DNA of 64,000 nucleotides. It comes from Aureococcus anophagefferens (taxonomy: Eukaryota > Sar > Pelagophyceae > Pelagomonadales > Pelagomonadaceae). The stretch's first letter is position 1. Each line of letters begins with the position of its first letter. Shown piece after piece: positions 19,589 to 29,468 of the stretch. Below the pieces are notes generated by a model. It was not told the DNA's origin and made no database searches. It worked only from the letters and a program-made list of their open reading frames with translations. The translations under genes were made by a program, and so were the position numbers. The stretch lies in the NCBI RefSeq assembly GCF_000186865.1, contig NW_008705562.1:2304111-2368110 (forward strand), given 5' to 3'.

Positions 19589-19676
19589 CGAACTTAAGAC
19601 ATCGCACCCAGCTCGAGCGCCGAACTTTAAGACATCGCACCCAGCTCGCCGAACTTAAGACATCGCACCCAGCTCG
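19589..19676. repeat. 27-28-bp minisatellite, three copies
   Basis: Unit CGAACTTAAGACATCGCACC followed by CAGCTCG occurs at 19589, 19621 and about 19649, nearly identical. Confidence 0.9.
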
Positions 19677-19808
19677 CCTCCTGGCATGAGTAGACCACGC
19701 CGCTCCCTTACCCCCGCCTGAGGTCACAACTTGGAACCCCCAGGCGAGGGACATGAGTCTCTCCGCCAGCGCTAGCCCTGGGAGGGTCGTGGAGGCTCAC
19801 CTCTGCTC

Positions 19809-19905
19809 CACACATGACACGCGTCCCACGCATCCAGCTCGCCTCTGCTCTCACACGACACGCGTCCCACGCACCCAGCTCGCCACACACGACACGCGCA
19901 TTGAG
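19809..19905. repeat. second minisatellite, two to three copies
   Basis: A unit built on CACGACACGCGTCCCACGCA followed by CCAGCTCGCC recurs about every 40 then 34 bp; the last copy is diverged. It shares the CCAGCTCG tail with the upstream minisatellite. Confidence 0.8.
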
Positions 19906-20800
19906 CTCGGCATCGCGCCGCGCGCGCTCCGCCGCGGCGGGAATCGTGCCACTATCTTATGTACACACATACATATGGCAGCCGGGGGGGCCAACGTGGG
20001 GGCCGCGCGCGCCGGCTGCTAATTTCCGAGTCGTTCGTTCGAGTTGTCGATGTCGTCGTCGCCGCCGCCGCCGGCCCGCGCCGGCGGGCTCGGCGCCGCG
20101 GGGGACGCTCCGTCACAACCGCGGCGGGCGGCGATTCTCCGGAGGCGTTTTTGCACGGATGACGCGCCGCTGTTTCTCCTCGGGCCCGTCGTCCCGAGTC
20201 CGGGCAGCGCCCGGCGAACGCGGCGCTGCGCCGGCGCCCAGGGGCACGACGCGCGCTCCCCGGTCGGCCTCGCGCGCCATTTTCACCCGCGATTTCACCG
20301 GCTCCTTTTGAGTTCGCGGCCCGGCGCCGCGCGTCACGAGCTTCTGCGCCTTGCGCACGACCTGGAACCCGCCGAGGATGACATCGAGCGCGGCCATCTC
20401 GGAGAAGGAGCGGGGCAGCACTTGACCTTGCAAAACTGTGCGCTGCGGAGGCCGAAGAATACGTGGACCAACGAAAACAGCCAGGGTCAATGTTTAGGGC
20501 AGCCCGCGGAGCCAATCGGATGGCCTCGTCCGTTCGATTTCTTGACAAGTACAGCATTGGCCGCCAGTCACTGGTCGCGTCAACCAAACGTAAGAGTAAC
20601 GTAAGAGAGGTCAAACACACGAGCCCTTTCACACCAAAACTTCGGTCCGTTTCGCGGAATGCGCGCCCAAATTTAAAGCGAGGCTTGTCTCGTACCCGGG
20701 CCGACTCGCACCCGTGGAGAAGATCCGCACACGAAAAAACGAGACAACGCCGCTGAAACCGCACCTTAGGTGCCCGCGGGCCTTGTCGAATCGCGGTGTT

Positions 20801-21871
20801 TCACGCGAACTTCATGAGGTTCCGCTTCTTCGGCGCGAGGTAGTTCTGCTGGCGGACCTTCTCGAGGATGCCCGCGCCCTCGGGCGCGTAGGTCGCGTTG
20901 GCGTCGAGGGGCGCGAGCGCGCCGGCGAACTTCATCGCCGCGCTCTTGCGGCGCGGCGGCCGCGCGTCGAGGCGCGCGAGGTCCGCGGCGAAGAGGGGCG
21001 CGGGCGCGGCGGCGGGCGGCGCGGCGGCGGCGGGGAGCGGCGCGGGCGCCGGCGCGAACTTCATGGCGCCCGAGCGCTGGGACTTGCGCTGGCCGCGCGC
21101 GAGCGCCTCCGCGAAGGGCACGGAGTCGGGCGCCGCCGGCGCCGCGGGCCGCGCGAAGGCCGCGCCGGAGAACTTGAAGTGGCTCCGGCGCTCGTGGGAC
21201 CGCTCCGAGCGCGCGAGGCTCTCGGCGAAGGGCAGCTCCGCGTAGGAGGCGCGGCTCGCGGAGTCCGCGGACGACGGCGGCGTGCACCGCGACCGCGCGC
21301 TGCCCGGCGGCGGCTCGTAGGCGACGCGGTCGCCGGAGAAGCGCATGCCCCCGGGCCGCTCGCAGCCCGCGCGCTGCTGGCGCAGGCACTCCTCGGCGAA
21401 GGTGCGGCCGCCCGCGCCGCGCGCCGCCGGCGGCTCGTAGGCGACGCGGTCGCGGTCGCCCGAGAAGCGCATGGCCCCGGGGCGCTCGCAGCCCGCGCGC
21501 TGCTGGCGGACGTACTCCTCGGCGAAGGTCGCCGACGCGTGGCTCGCGCGGCGCGCGGCGTTGGCGCTCGCGGGCCGCGCGCGGCGCGCGGCGTTGGCGC
21601 TCGCGGGCCGGCAGCCGCCGCGGCCGCCGCCGGGCCGCGAGCCGGGCCGCGCGGACGCGGGCCGCGGGCCGGCGACGTTGGCGCGCGCGCCGGGCGAGAA
21701 GGGGCAGGCGACGGCGGCCAGCGACGGCACGGCCGGGGCGGGCTCCTCGGCCCCGTCGATGGGCGCGAGCTTCGGGGCCCGCGGCAGCTTGAGCCGCTCC
21801 TTCTTGTGCTTCGTGGCCTTGGCGGGCGCGGCGGCCGCGCGCGGCGACGCCGCGGCGACGACGGACGTCAT
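20801..21871 (-). CDS. protein with six copies of an FAExLAR...MKF repeat
   Basis: 356 aa. Residues 1-110 are basic and low-complexity (two RPASANAARRA copies). From there to the end, a repeat of roughly 20 residues recurs with variable spacers: FAEEYVRQQRAGCERPGAMR, FAEECLRQQRAGCERPGGMR, FAESLARSERSHERRSHFKF, FAEALARGQRKSQRSGAMKF, FAADLARLDARPPRRKSAAM, and ILEKVRQQNYLAPKKRNLMK. Each is an amphipathic helix with a basic end and a MKF/MRF tail, followed by A or S and G. I know no family with this repeat; a helical peptide-binding or cytoskeletal role is only a guess. It is divergent from the Dzip1-like gene, with a shared 147-bp promoter region. Confidence 0.7.
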   Translation of the reverse strand: MTSVVAAASPRAAAAPAKATKHKKERLKLPRAPKLAPIDGAEEPAPAVPSLAAVACPFSPGARANVAGPRPASARPGSRPGGGRGGCRPASANAARRARPASANAARRASHASATFAEEYVRQQRAGCERPGAMRFSGDRDRVAYEPPAARGAGGRTFAEECLRQQRAGCERPGGMRFSGDRVAYEPPPGSARSRCTPPSSADSASRASYAELPFAESLARSERSHERRSHFKFSGAAFARPAAPAAPDSVPFAEALARGQRKSQRSGAMKFAPAPAPLPAAAAPPAAAPAPLFAADLARLDARPPRRKSAAMKFAGALAPLDANATYAPEGAGILEKVRQQNYLAPKKRNLMKFA

Positions 21872-22018
21872 GGGGCGGTTGGCGTTCCGGGCGTGCGGCG
21901 CAATGACGAGGGGCGACAACTTTTGCTCTGCGGCGCTGAGGGAGAGCGGCTGAACTGTCAAAGAAGGCCGATCTATATCCGTTGTGTCTTCCGGACGGTT
22001 GGGCTGCCCAAATTCCAC

Positions 22019-22840
22019 ATGGCCGCGCCGCGCTTCGCCTTCGAGGAGCTGACGGCGCCGATCAACTGGCCGCGCGTCGCGTCGACGAACGTGCGCCAGC
22101 TCCAGAAGCTCGGCGACGCGTCGGCCCTGCGCGCCTTCCTCGCGGACGTCTGCGTCGGCGACGCCGACGACGGCTTCCTCGCCTACGGCGGCGACGACCG
22201 GGGCCTCGGGCGCAAGGCGCTGCGAATGAACCAGTACGCGACGCAGTACCTGCTCTACTCGCAGCAGATCCTCGCGGCGCAGAAGGCGACGCTCGAGAAG
22301 GGGCGCGACCGGCTTCGGCGCAAGGAGCGGGCCGAGAAGCGGCGGTACCTCGCGCGCAAGGAGAAGCTGCGCATCCTCGAGGAGGAGGTCGCCAAGCAGG
22401 ACCGCCTCATCGCGACGCACCAGGCCGTGCTCCAGTCCGTCAACCCGGACGTCGCGCGCCGCGTCGCGCAGGAGGCCGACGGCCGCGTCGTCGTGTTGCC
22501 GCCCGAGGACGCGCCGCGGCCCGCGCGGCGCCCGGCGACGCCCGAGTCCTACCACGACGGCTTCACGGACCCGGAGTCGTCGGCGGGCAGCGACGGCGAG
22601 CTCGTCGCGCGGCCGACGCCGTCCGCGGCGTCGCCCGCGCGCCGCCGCCGGCCGCGCGACGAGCCCGCGAGCCCGTCCTTCCGCGAGGCCGTCCAGCGGC
22701 GGCCCATGATGATGCTCAACCTGTCGCGCGGGTCCTTGGACCGCGCCTCGTCCCTCGAGCGCCTGCCCGGGTCTGTCGACCGCAGCCTCCACGCGCCCCT
22801 CGTCCCGGGCGACGAACCGGACGGTGGCGTCGCTTCGTAA
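22019..22840 (+). CDS. Dzip1-like N-terminal domain protein
   Basis: 273 aa from ATG 22019. Residues 5-115 match the Dzip1/Iguana N-terminal domain: FEELTAPINWPRVASTNVRQ, LRAFLADVCVGDADDGFLAY and MNQYATQYLLYSQQILAAQK. A long coiled coil follows (about 90-140, EKGRDRLRRKERAEKRRYLA). The C-terminus is Pro/Ser/Arg-rich and disordered. The zinc finger that follows this domain in animal DZIP1 is absent. In animals the family acts at the ciliary base. The open frame continues upstream of 22019 only as antisense to the repeat protein. Confidence 0.75.
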   Translation: MAAPRFAFEELTAPINWPRVASTNVRQLQKLGDASALRAFLADVCVGDADDGFLAYGGDDRGLGRKALRMNQYATQYLLYSQQILAAQKATLEKGRDRLRRKERAEKRRYLARKEKLRILEEEVAKQDRLIATHQAVLQSVNPDVARRVAQEADGRVVVLPPEDAPRPARRPATPESYHDGFTDPESSAGSDGELVARPTPSAASPARRRRPRDEPASPSFREAVQRRPMMMLNLSRGSLDRASSLERLPGSVDRSLHAPLVPGDEPDGGVAS

Positions 22841-22974
22841 CGTCCATATGTAGCGTGATATCTGCATGCATTCGTCACGGTGGTCGACGGCGGCTGATTG
22901 GTGTGGCGTCAAACGCGGCGTTGCAGTCGTGTTTGAAGTCTGCCGCCTTCGAATTCTGGGCAAAGATCGAGGCC

Positions 22975-24090
22975 ATGGGGTCCAGCGCGCGCGCCGGTTT
23001 TTTCTTCGTCTGCCTGGCCGACGCTGTGCGGTACGCAGTGTCCAATGGCACAGCAGCGCATTGCAAAAAAAACTCCGGTACCTGGTAGGTTCACGGCCTG
23101 CACGCCGGCGGCGGCGTCGACAAGTTGCAGCGGTCGCTGTCGCAGCGGCTCGCGGCGCGCCTGCCGTCGAATGAGGTCGAGCGCGCGGCGTTCTTCAAGG
23201 CGTCGGCGGCGGCCGCCGCCGTCGTGACGAGCGAGTCGCTGCTGGGCTTCCCCGGCGCGGCCGCGGCCGCGGCCCCGACGGCGGACGTCGACTACAAGCG
23301 CGTCGCCGCGGCGATCGCGGCCATCATCAAGGCCGACCCGGACAAGGGCCCGACGTTCCTGCGCCTCGCGTGGCACTCGTCGGGCACCTACAGCAAGCTC
23401 GCGGCCGACGGTGGCAGTAAGGGAGGCACGATCCGCTTCAAGGAGGAGCTCGCGCACGGCGGCAACGCGGGCCTGCCCAAGGCCGTCGCCTGGCTCGAGC
23501 CCGTGAAGAAGCAGTTCCCCGGAGCGAGCTACGCGGACATCTTCACGCTCGCGGGCTGCGTCGCGATCAAGGAGGCGAACGGCCCCGTCATCCCCTGGAG
23601 CGCGGGCCGCGTCGACGAGCCGGCGTCCGCGGTGACGCCCGACGGCCGCCTCCCCGCCGCGGACAAGGGCTCGCCCGACAAGACGGCGGCCCACCTCCGG
23701 GACGGCGTCTTCTACCGCATGGGCTTCGACGACCGCGAGATCGTCGTCCTCTCGGGCGCGCACGCGCTCGGCCGGTGCCACCCGGACGCCAGCGGCTACG
23801 ACGGGCCCTGGACGCCGACGCCGAACCTCCTCACGAACTCCTACTACTCGCTCGTCCTCAACACGAAGTGGACGCCGCGCGCCTGGGACGGGCCGGCGCA
23901 GTTCGAGGACCCGAGCGGCAAGCTCATGATGCTCCCGTCGGACCTCCTCCTCCGCGACGACGCCAAGCTCCGCAAGTGGGCCGAGATCTACGCCGCGGAC
24001 AACGCCAAGTTCCTCGCCGACTTTAGCGCCGCCTTCAACAAGCTCGAGGAGAACGGCTGCACGGGCCTCACGCCCGTCGACTGGGCCTGA
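22975..24090 (+). CDS. class I haem peroxidase (ascorbate/cytochrome c peroxidase type)
   Basis: Model: exon 22975-23025 (MGSSARAGFFFVCLADA), intron, exon 23089-24090; 350 aa in frame. The enzyme reduces H2O2. Distal site FLRLAWHSSGTY (Arg, Trp, His); proximal haem ligand in VVLSGAHALGRCH; also ASYADIFTLAGCVAIKEANG, PWTPTPNLLTNSYY and LPSDLLLRDD. Pre-domain Ala-rich hydrophobic segment (AAAAAVVTSESLLGFPGAAA) resembles a thylakoid-type signal. The domain itself is certain; the first exon is inferred from an acceptor-like GGTAG|GTT at 23088 and from the lack of an ATG in the domain frame. Confidence 0.85.
23026..23088 (+). other. intron in peroxidase gene (inferred)
   Basis: Donor GCT|GTGCGG, acceptor CTGGTAG|GTTCAC; both sides phase 0. 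No flanking repeat is seen, so it is not assigned to an introner family, although the TGGTAG end matches family 3. Confidence 0.5.
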
Positions 24091-24116
24091 GCGAGAAACG
24101 CGCGGCGTCCTAAGAC

Positions 24117-25283
24117 CTAGCCCCGCGAGAGGCGGGCCGCGCGCGCGGGCGGCGCCAGGAAGCTCCAGGCGAGGACGTGGGCGATCTTGCCGTGGCCGCC
24201 GCCGCCGCCGAACTGGACCGCGCGCACGTCGACCGCGCCCGCGGCCTCGGCTAATGACCGCAGCCGCTTCAGCCGGTGCTTGCGCGAGACGAGCGTCGTG
24301 AACCAGACCGGCGCCGCGTCGGGCGCCGCGGCGGTCCACGTCTTCGAGTCGGCGACGATGGCCGCGACGAACGCGTCCTCGCCGCCGGCGCAGTGGAGCT
24401 CGTTCGACGTCCCCCCAAAGGCCAGCGCGCCGCCGCCGCCGCCGACGTGCGCCGCGTTCTTCGCCGCCGCCGCGGCCGCCTGGTCGGCCGAACCGTGGAA
24501 CGGCGGGTTGCAGAGCGTGAAGGCCGCGGGCCGCTCGAGGCCCGCGAGGACGTCGAAGATGCGGTGCGGCGCGCCGGAGGTCTGGCGCACGAGGCGCACG
24601 CGCCGGCCGACGCGCGCGTTGCGATCCAGCAGCGCGCGCGCCGCGGCCAGCGAGCCGCCGTCGACGTCCGTGGCCACGAACTCGAAGCCGTAGTCGACGA
24701 CGCCGACGATGGGGTAGATGGCCGACGCGCCCGTGCCGACGTCGACGCCCAGGAGCCCCGCGAGGTCGCCGGCGCCGTCGCCGCGGAGCAGGTCCGCGAC
24801 GACGTGGACGTAGTCCGCGCGCGACGGCACGGGCGGCACGAGGCGGCCCGCGGGCAGCGTCGCCTCGAGGCCCGCGACGCCGTAGTCCGCCGCGAGGATG
24901 GCCGCGTTCAGGAGCAGCACGCCGCGCTCCGAGCGCCAGTCGACGGTCCGCGCGCCCGTGCGCGGATTCGTCGTCAGCGCGGACGCGAGATCCGGCAGCG
25001 CCGCGACGAGCGCGTCGAAGTCGTAGGACCCGCGGTACCGGTTCCGCGGGTGGAAGCCGGCGACGACGCGGTCCGCGTCGCCGGGCCGCGCCTTGGGCTT
25101 GGCCTGCTTGGGCCGCTTCTGCTCCGCGTCGCCGGGCGCGCGGCGCGGCGCCTCGGACGTGGCGCGCGGCGCGGCGTGCGTCGTCTCCTGCTGCTTGGGC
25201 CGCTTCTGCTTCTGCTCCGCCGGCGCCGCGAAGAACGGGTCGCCGGCGAAAAACTTGTTGCCGCGCTTCTTCGACTTGCCCAT
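24117..25283 (-). CDS. RlmF/METTL16-type RNA N6-adenosine methyltransferase
   Basis: 388 aa. Family members (bacterial RlmF, eukaryotic METTL16) methylate adenosine N6 in rRNA, snRNA or mRNA. Seen: FHPRNRYRGSYDFDALVAAL, the RADYVHVVADLL element, SAM-binding LLGVDVGTGASAIYP, the catalytic CNPPFHGS (NPPF) and SRKHRLKRLRSL. The first 75 residues are Lys/Arg/Pro-rich (MGKSKKRGNKFFAGDPFF), likely nuclear or nucleolar. The short C-terminus resembles the bacterial form more than METTL16 with its vertebrate extension. It ends 26 bp from the convergent peroxidase gene. Confidence 0.85.
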   Translation of the reverse strand: MGKSKKRGNKFFAGDPFFAAPAEQKQKRPKQQETTHAAPRATSEAPRRAPGDAEQKRPKQAKPKARPGDADRVVAGFHPRNRYRGSYDFDALVAALPDLASALTTNPRTGARTVDWRSERGVLLLNAAILAADYGVAGLEATLPAGRLVPPVPSRADYVHVVADLLRGDGAGDLAGLLGVDVGTGASAIYPIVGVVDYGFEFVATDVDGGSLAAARALLDRNARVGRRVRLVRQTSGAPHRIFDVLAGLERPAAFTLCNPPFHGSADQAAAAAAKNAAHVGGGGGALAFGGTSNELHCAGGEDAFVAAIVADSKTWTAAAPDAAPVWFTTLVSRKHRLKRLRSLAEAAGAVDVRAVQFGGGGGHGKIAHVLAWSFLAPPARAARLSRG

Positions 25284-25440
25284 GGCGTGTCAATGGCGAC
25301 GAAATGGCGGCGTGCCAAGAGGCACATAAGGCAAGCCTTTGTGGCAAAACTCACCGTGCCCTCAATTAGGCTTCAAGGACTCGTCGCGCGCGCCGGCGCG
25401 AGCCGTCGGACCCGCGCCGACACCGCCTAGAAGCAAAGCC

Positions 25441-26175
25441 ATGCACCGGCGGCGCGGCGTCGGCGTGAAAGCCGTGAAGAAGAAGGCCCAGGAGAAGGAG
25501 AGCTACGCCTCCAAGGCCGCGGAGATGGAGGCGACGGAGGCGGCGCACGTCGGCGCGTTCCTCGCGACGTTCCGGCGGTCCCTCGAGGCCTTCGCGGCGA
25601 AGCACAAGCGCGGCATCCGCGAGGACCCGGTCTTCCGCCGGCAGTTCACGGCCATGTGCTACGAGACGGGCGTCGATCCGCTCCGGTCGTCCAAGGGCTT
25701 CTGGGCCGACGCGCTCGGCGTCGGCGACTTCTACTACGAGGTCGGCGTCAAGGTCGTCGAGTGCTGCGCGGCGACGCGGGGCGAGAACGGGGGCCTCATC
25801 GCGCTCGACGACCTCCTCGACCGCGTCGGCGACGACGCGATCTCGCGCGACGACGTCAAGCGCGCGGTCGCCAAGCTGGCGGCGCTCGGCGACGGCTTCC
25901 GCGTCATCAACGGCGACGCGATCCTCTCGGCGCCGGCGGAGTTCAGCGACGACGCCGCGCGCGCCGTCGAGGTCGCGGCCGCGCGCGGCGGCGGCGTCGA
26001 CGCGGCCGCGCTCGCGGCGGGCCTCCGCGGCGGCGACGCGGACGCGCGCGCCGGCGGCGCGCTGCGCGGCCTCGTCGACGGCGGCTTCGCCTGGGTCGAC
26101 GACCAGGCGCCCGCGCGGGCCTACTACTTCCCGAGCGTCTGGCTCGACGCGCGGCAGAAGCTCGCGGCGGGCTAG
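25441..26175 (+). CDS. SNF8: ESCRT-II subunit SNF8/VPS22
   Basis: 244 aa, close to the family length of 250. SNF8 pairs with VPS36 and VPS25 in ESCRT-II, which sorts ubiquitinated cargo into endosomal vesicles. Seen: MHRRRGVGVKAVKKK, a helical hairpin, the conserved DPVFRRQFTAMCYETGVDPL, KGFWADALGVGDFYYEVGVK, then two winged-helix domains ending LVDGGFAWVDDQ and YYFPSVWLD. Start at ATG 25441. It is convergent with the next gene (8 bp between stops). Confidence 0.93.
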   Translation: MHRRRGVGVKAVKKKAQEKESYASKAAEMEATEAAHVGAFLATFRRSLEAFAAKHKRGIREDPVFRRQFTAMCYETGVDPLRSSKGFWADALGVGDFYYEVGVKVVECCAATRGENGGLIALDDLLDRVGDDAISRDDVKRAVAKLAALGDGFRVINGDAILSAPAEFSDDAARAVEVAAARGGGVDAAALAAGLRGGDADARAGGALRGLVDGGFAWVDDQAPARAYYFPSVWLDARQKLAAG

Positions 26176-26183
26176 GGCGCGTC

Positions 26184-26759
26184 TTACTGCCAGGGGAACT
26201 TGAACGCCTCCTCCGCGGGCTCGTCGGCGGCCGGCTCCGGCGCCGGCGCCGCCGGCTTGCCGAAGAGCTCGAACTTCGGCAGCTCGAGCGCGGGCAGCTC
26301 GAAGCCCGCGGCCGGCGCGGCCGGCTCCGGCGCGCGCGACGCGGCCTGGCGCGCCGCGGCCGCCTGGCGCGACTCGGAGTCGTTGAGCGTCGGGTCGCCG
26401 AAGCGCTCGACGAGCTCCTCGTAGCTCAGCTCCTGGAGCTCGCGCTGCGACGGGCCGCCGCGCTCGACCTTGACGCCTTGGTACGGGTCCTTGTCGGTGA
26501 AGACGCTGTCCGTGTAGTCGTCGCCCTCGAGGGCCGATAGGCGCTTGTAGACGACGAACGGGATGCCCACGACGACGGCGGGGATGCCGAGGAAGGGCAG
26601 GAATTTCACGATGCCGCCGAGCGCCGCCTCGGCGTCGGCGAGCACGAGCGACGACTCCGCGAGCGCCGGCCGCGGCGCGCAGCGCCGCGCGCGACCCGCC
26701 GGCGCCTGGAAGGCGTCGGCGAGCGACGCCGCGAGCAACAGCGGCAGCGAGAAGCGCAT
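26184..26759 (-). CDS. plastid-targeted single-span membrane protein, unknown
   Basis: 191 aa. The leader MRFSLPLLLAASLADAFQAP has the ADA-FQAP cleavage motif typical of secondary plastid import. One hydrophobic span lies at about 50-70 (GGIVKFLPFLGIPAVVVGIP). A conserved-looking acidic segment follows (DDYTDSVFTDKDPYQGVKVE, LSYEELVERFGDPTLNDS), then a Pro/Ala-rich tail ending KFPWQ. I do not recognise the family. Confidence 0.65.
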   Translation of the reverse strand: MRFSLPLLLAASLADAFQAPAGRARRCAPRPALAESSLVLADAEAALGGIVKFLPFLGIPAVVVGIPFVVYKRLSALEGDDYTDSVFTDKDPYQGVKVERGGPSQRELQELSYEELVERFGDPTLNDSESRQAAAARQAASRAPEPAAPAAGFELPALELPKFELFGKPAAPAPEPAADEPAEEAFKFPWQ

Positions 26760-26953
26760 GGCAATCGAGCCCCTCAAGTCGGAGCCACCACGCTGGGGGG
26801 GCAACTAGCGGCATCATAGAGTGCAACCTTTTGGTTGAGGTCAAGCCATCTGACAGGCACATCTTGAAAGCCCATCCGGCTGCCCCCTGGCCGTTGCTGC
26901 CATCTGGGAACGTCGAACAAGGTCGAACAAGAATTCAGTCCAGCCCTCGCACG

Positions 26954-29283
26954 ATGGACGCCGAGGCCGGCGTCGCGCTCACCGAGACGGAGAAGGAGAA
27001 GACCATCGCGGACGAGCCGCCGGTGGCGACGGACGCCATCACGATCGGCTTGGCCCAGGAGCGTCCCGAGCGCGCGTTCCTCGAGAACCCAATCGCCTGG
27101 TGGGGCGACACGCCCTGGCTCCTGTGGAACAAGGAGTACGGCGGCATCCTGGGGCTCTGGACCGGCTCCGGCGAGCGGAGGCGCTCGGCGAGCTCTTCTT
27201 CGACAACCTCGCGACGCTCCTCTCCGTGACGGGCCTCATGCTCGGCTTCTTCCTCAACGTGCTCGTCGCCGGCGCGGCGAGCGGCTTCGACGACCTCTAC
27301 GCGGAGGCCATCGTCTCCCGCTACACGACGCTCTACTACGAGCGCTGCATCCCCGCGCGCGGCCCGCGTCGGAATTCGAACCCTTCGTCCGACACAATGT
27401 CCCTAGGGCGTCGCCGTGGGCCTGCTCTTCGGCAACTTCTACTACGCCTACATGGCCGGGCGGCTCGCGAAGAAGGAGGGCCGCACGGACGTCCGCGCCC
27501 GCGTCCGGCGGCGGTTTCGCGCCCGGACACGCGCCCGAGAAGGTCACTCCGCCGCCCCCTCTAGGTCTGCGCGCAGCCCTACGGCATCAACACGACGGGC
27601 GCGTTCATCACGCTCGGCGCGATCAACCTCACGGCGCTCATGACGGAGCTCTACAAGGCCAAGAACCTGAACAAGGGCTTCGGCGGCGACTGGCACAGCG
27701 CGGGCCAGGACGTCGCGAACAACGCGTTCAAGATCGCCGTGTCCGCGAACTTCCTCACGGGCCTCATGGAGATGGCGGGCTGCGCGCTCGGGTCGCCGCT
27801 CCGCAAGATCCTGCCGTCGCCGGCCATGTACTCGCTCATGACGGGCGTCGGCTTCACCTACCTCGCGTTCGGGCCCATGATCCAGGTCGCGGCGGAGCCC
27901 ATCGTCTGCGTCGTGCCGCTCCTCATCATCCTGGCCGGCTTCTTCGGCGGCGTCAAGTACAAGCTCGGCAACAGCGGCCTCACGATCCCCATCGCGCTCG
28001 TCGCGATCCTCACGGCGTGCATCCTCGGCTGGGCCGGCGGCTGCAAGCACAAGAACGGCGCCATCGAGATGTACAACTACGGCGACTCCTACAGCGAGAT
28101 GTGGTTCGGCGCCGTCGACGGCCACGGCCCGGGCAACGCCGGGACCCGGTCCATGTTCGGCGACACGTGGCAGTACTCGACGTGCACGGGCACGTCGAAG
28201 CACGACGCCAAGTACGCGTACCGCACCTACGCGGGCGACATCTCCTCCTTCGGCAGCGGCATCTTCACGGACCTGTCGTCCATGAACTGGAACCGCATGA
28301 AGTACTACTTCGGCATCATCATCGTCGTCGGCGTCGTCGGCTTCTCCGCGTCGCTCGCGTGCGTCGAGTCCGCGTCCGCCGCGGGCGACGACTACCCCAT
28401 GACGGAGACGCTGATCATCGACGGCGTCGGCACGTGCCTCGGCGCGTGCTTCGGCTCCTTCTTCGGCACGACGGTCTACATCGGCCACCCGATCCACAAG
28501 TCGCTCGGCGCGCGGCGCGGCTACTCCGCGATCAACGGCATGCTCTACTTCGTCCTGCTCTGGAGCGGGCTGTTCGCGTCGCTCTACAAGGTCATCCCGG
28601 GCTGCGCGCCGGGCGCGCTCCTCATCTTCGTCGGGCTCGTCATGTGCCAGCAGGCCGTCGAGGACAACCCGCCGCGCTACTACCCGGCGATCTTCTTCGG
28701 CCTCTTCCCCTGCCTCTGCAACTGGGCCAAGCTCTACATCGACCCGGGCGTGCCGTGGAACGGCTCGGCGCCGACGTACAAGACGAGCAACGACGACTTC
28801 TTCCAGACCGTGCACGCGGACATGAAGCCGGGCGGGCCCGACGCGTGGTGGAACTCGATGGACGCGGGCAACTGGGGCTCCGTCGGCATGGGCATCAAGA
28901 TGATGGGCCAGGGCGGCGGCGAGTGGTTCACGCTCGTCTTCACGGCCATCTTCTGCTACTGCATCGACCGCAAGTTCAAGGAGGGCGCGATCCTCTGCGC
29001 GATCACGACGGTCTTCCAGGGCCTCACGGCCATCCCCACCATGTACAACCGCGACTCGAGCATGTACTACGGCGGCGGGGGCACGGGCACGGGCAAGATG
29101 GGCCCGGAGAAGGCGGGCCTCTACCCGAAGATCAGCGACGACACGAACTTCTCGTGGATGTGGGCGACGGCGTTCGCCATGGGCACGGCGTTCTTCCTCG
29201 TCCACCTGGCCATGCAGAAGGCGGGCCTCCTCGACCCGCCCATCGACATCGACCACGTCGCGCGCAAGAAGACCGTCGCCTAG
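26954..29283 (+). CDS. AzgA/NCS2-like purine permease, multipass
   Basis: Spliced length is about 733 aa. At least ten hydrophobic spans are visible. AzgA/NCS2-like features: an N-terminal PIAWWGDTPWLLWNKEYGGI, the FFDNLATLLSVTGLMLGFFL span, and later GTCLGACFGSFFGTTVYIGH, ARRGYSAINGMLYFVLLWSG, and APGALLIFVGLVMCQQAVED. Adenine/guanine/xanthine transport is inferred from this. Introns at 27355-27406 and 27491-27564 rejoin RCIP|GVAVGLLFGNFYYAY and GRTD|VCAQPYGINT. A frame change between about 27150 and 27190 is unexplained: a very short intron, or a 1-2-base assembly error. Start ATG 26954. Confidence 0.6.
27355..27406 (+). other. 52-bp GC-AG intron
   Basis: CCC|GCGCGC to CCCTAG|GGCGTC, phase 0 on both sides. 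No in-frame GT donor is available. It contains a small hairpin (GTCGGA/TCCGAC). Confidence 0.65.
27491..27564 (+). mobile_element. 74-bp intron, probable decayed family 3 introner
   Basis: GTCCGCGC (27491) and GTCTGCGC (27565) are 7/8 identical direct repeats. The intron interior starts CCGCGTCCGGCGGC, like the family 3 start, and ends CTAG. Confidence 0.5.
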
Positions 29284-29468
29284 GTTGGCGCCTCCGCGAC
29301 TCCCCCGAGGGTGACCCACGTCGCGACCCGCGACCGCGCGCCGTCCGAACAGCGGCTGCGCCCCTCGTTTCTCCCGCTCCCCGACCCTTGATATGTGTGC
29401 AATACCGGGTGAGCGATTCCGAATGGCGCAACGTTTGAGGTTGAAGCCCAGGAAGCGGCGTTTCACAG

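Larger units (their letters stand above)
19493..20800. other. gene-poor region with minisatellites
   Basis: A C-rich tract and two short tandem repeat blocks (19589-19676 and about 19809-19905) occupy the left part. GC content drops to the right. Open frames of 90-270 codons on both strands (for example minus 20113-20490) overlap one another and show no recognisable motif, so none is called. Confidence 0.6.

Noticed and set aside
20044..20764. Several overlapping open frames on both strands
   Set aside because: None has a motif, leader or balanced composition; they contradict one another.
27365..27395. GGAATTCGAACCC in an intron, reminiscent of a tRNA T-loop
   Set aside because: Only a small hairpin is formed; no tRNA cloverleaf is possible in 52 bp.
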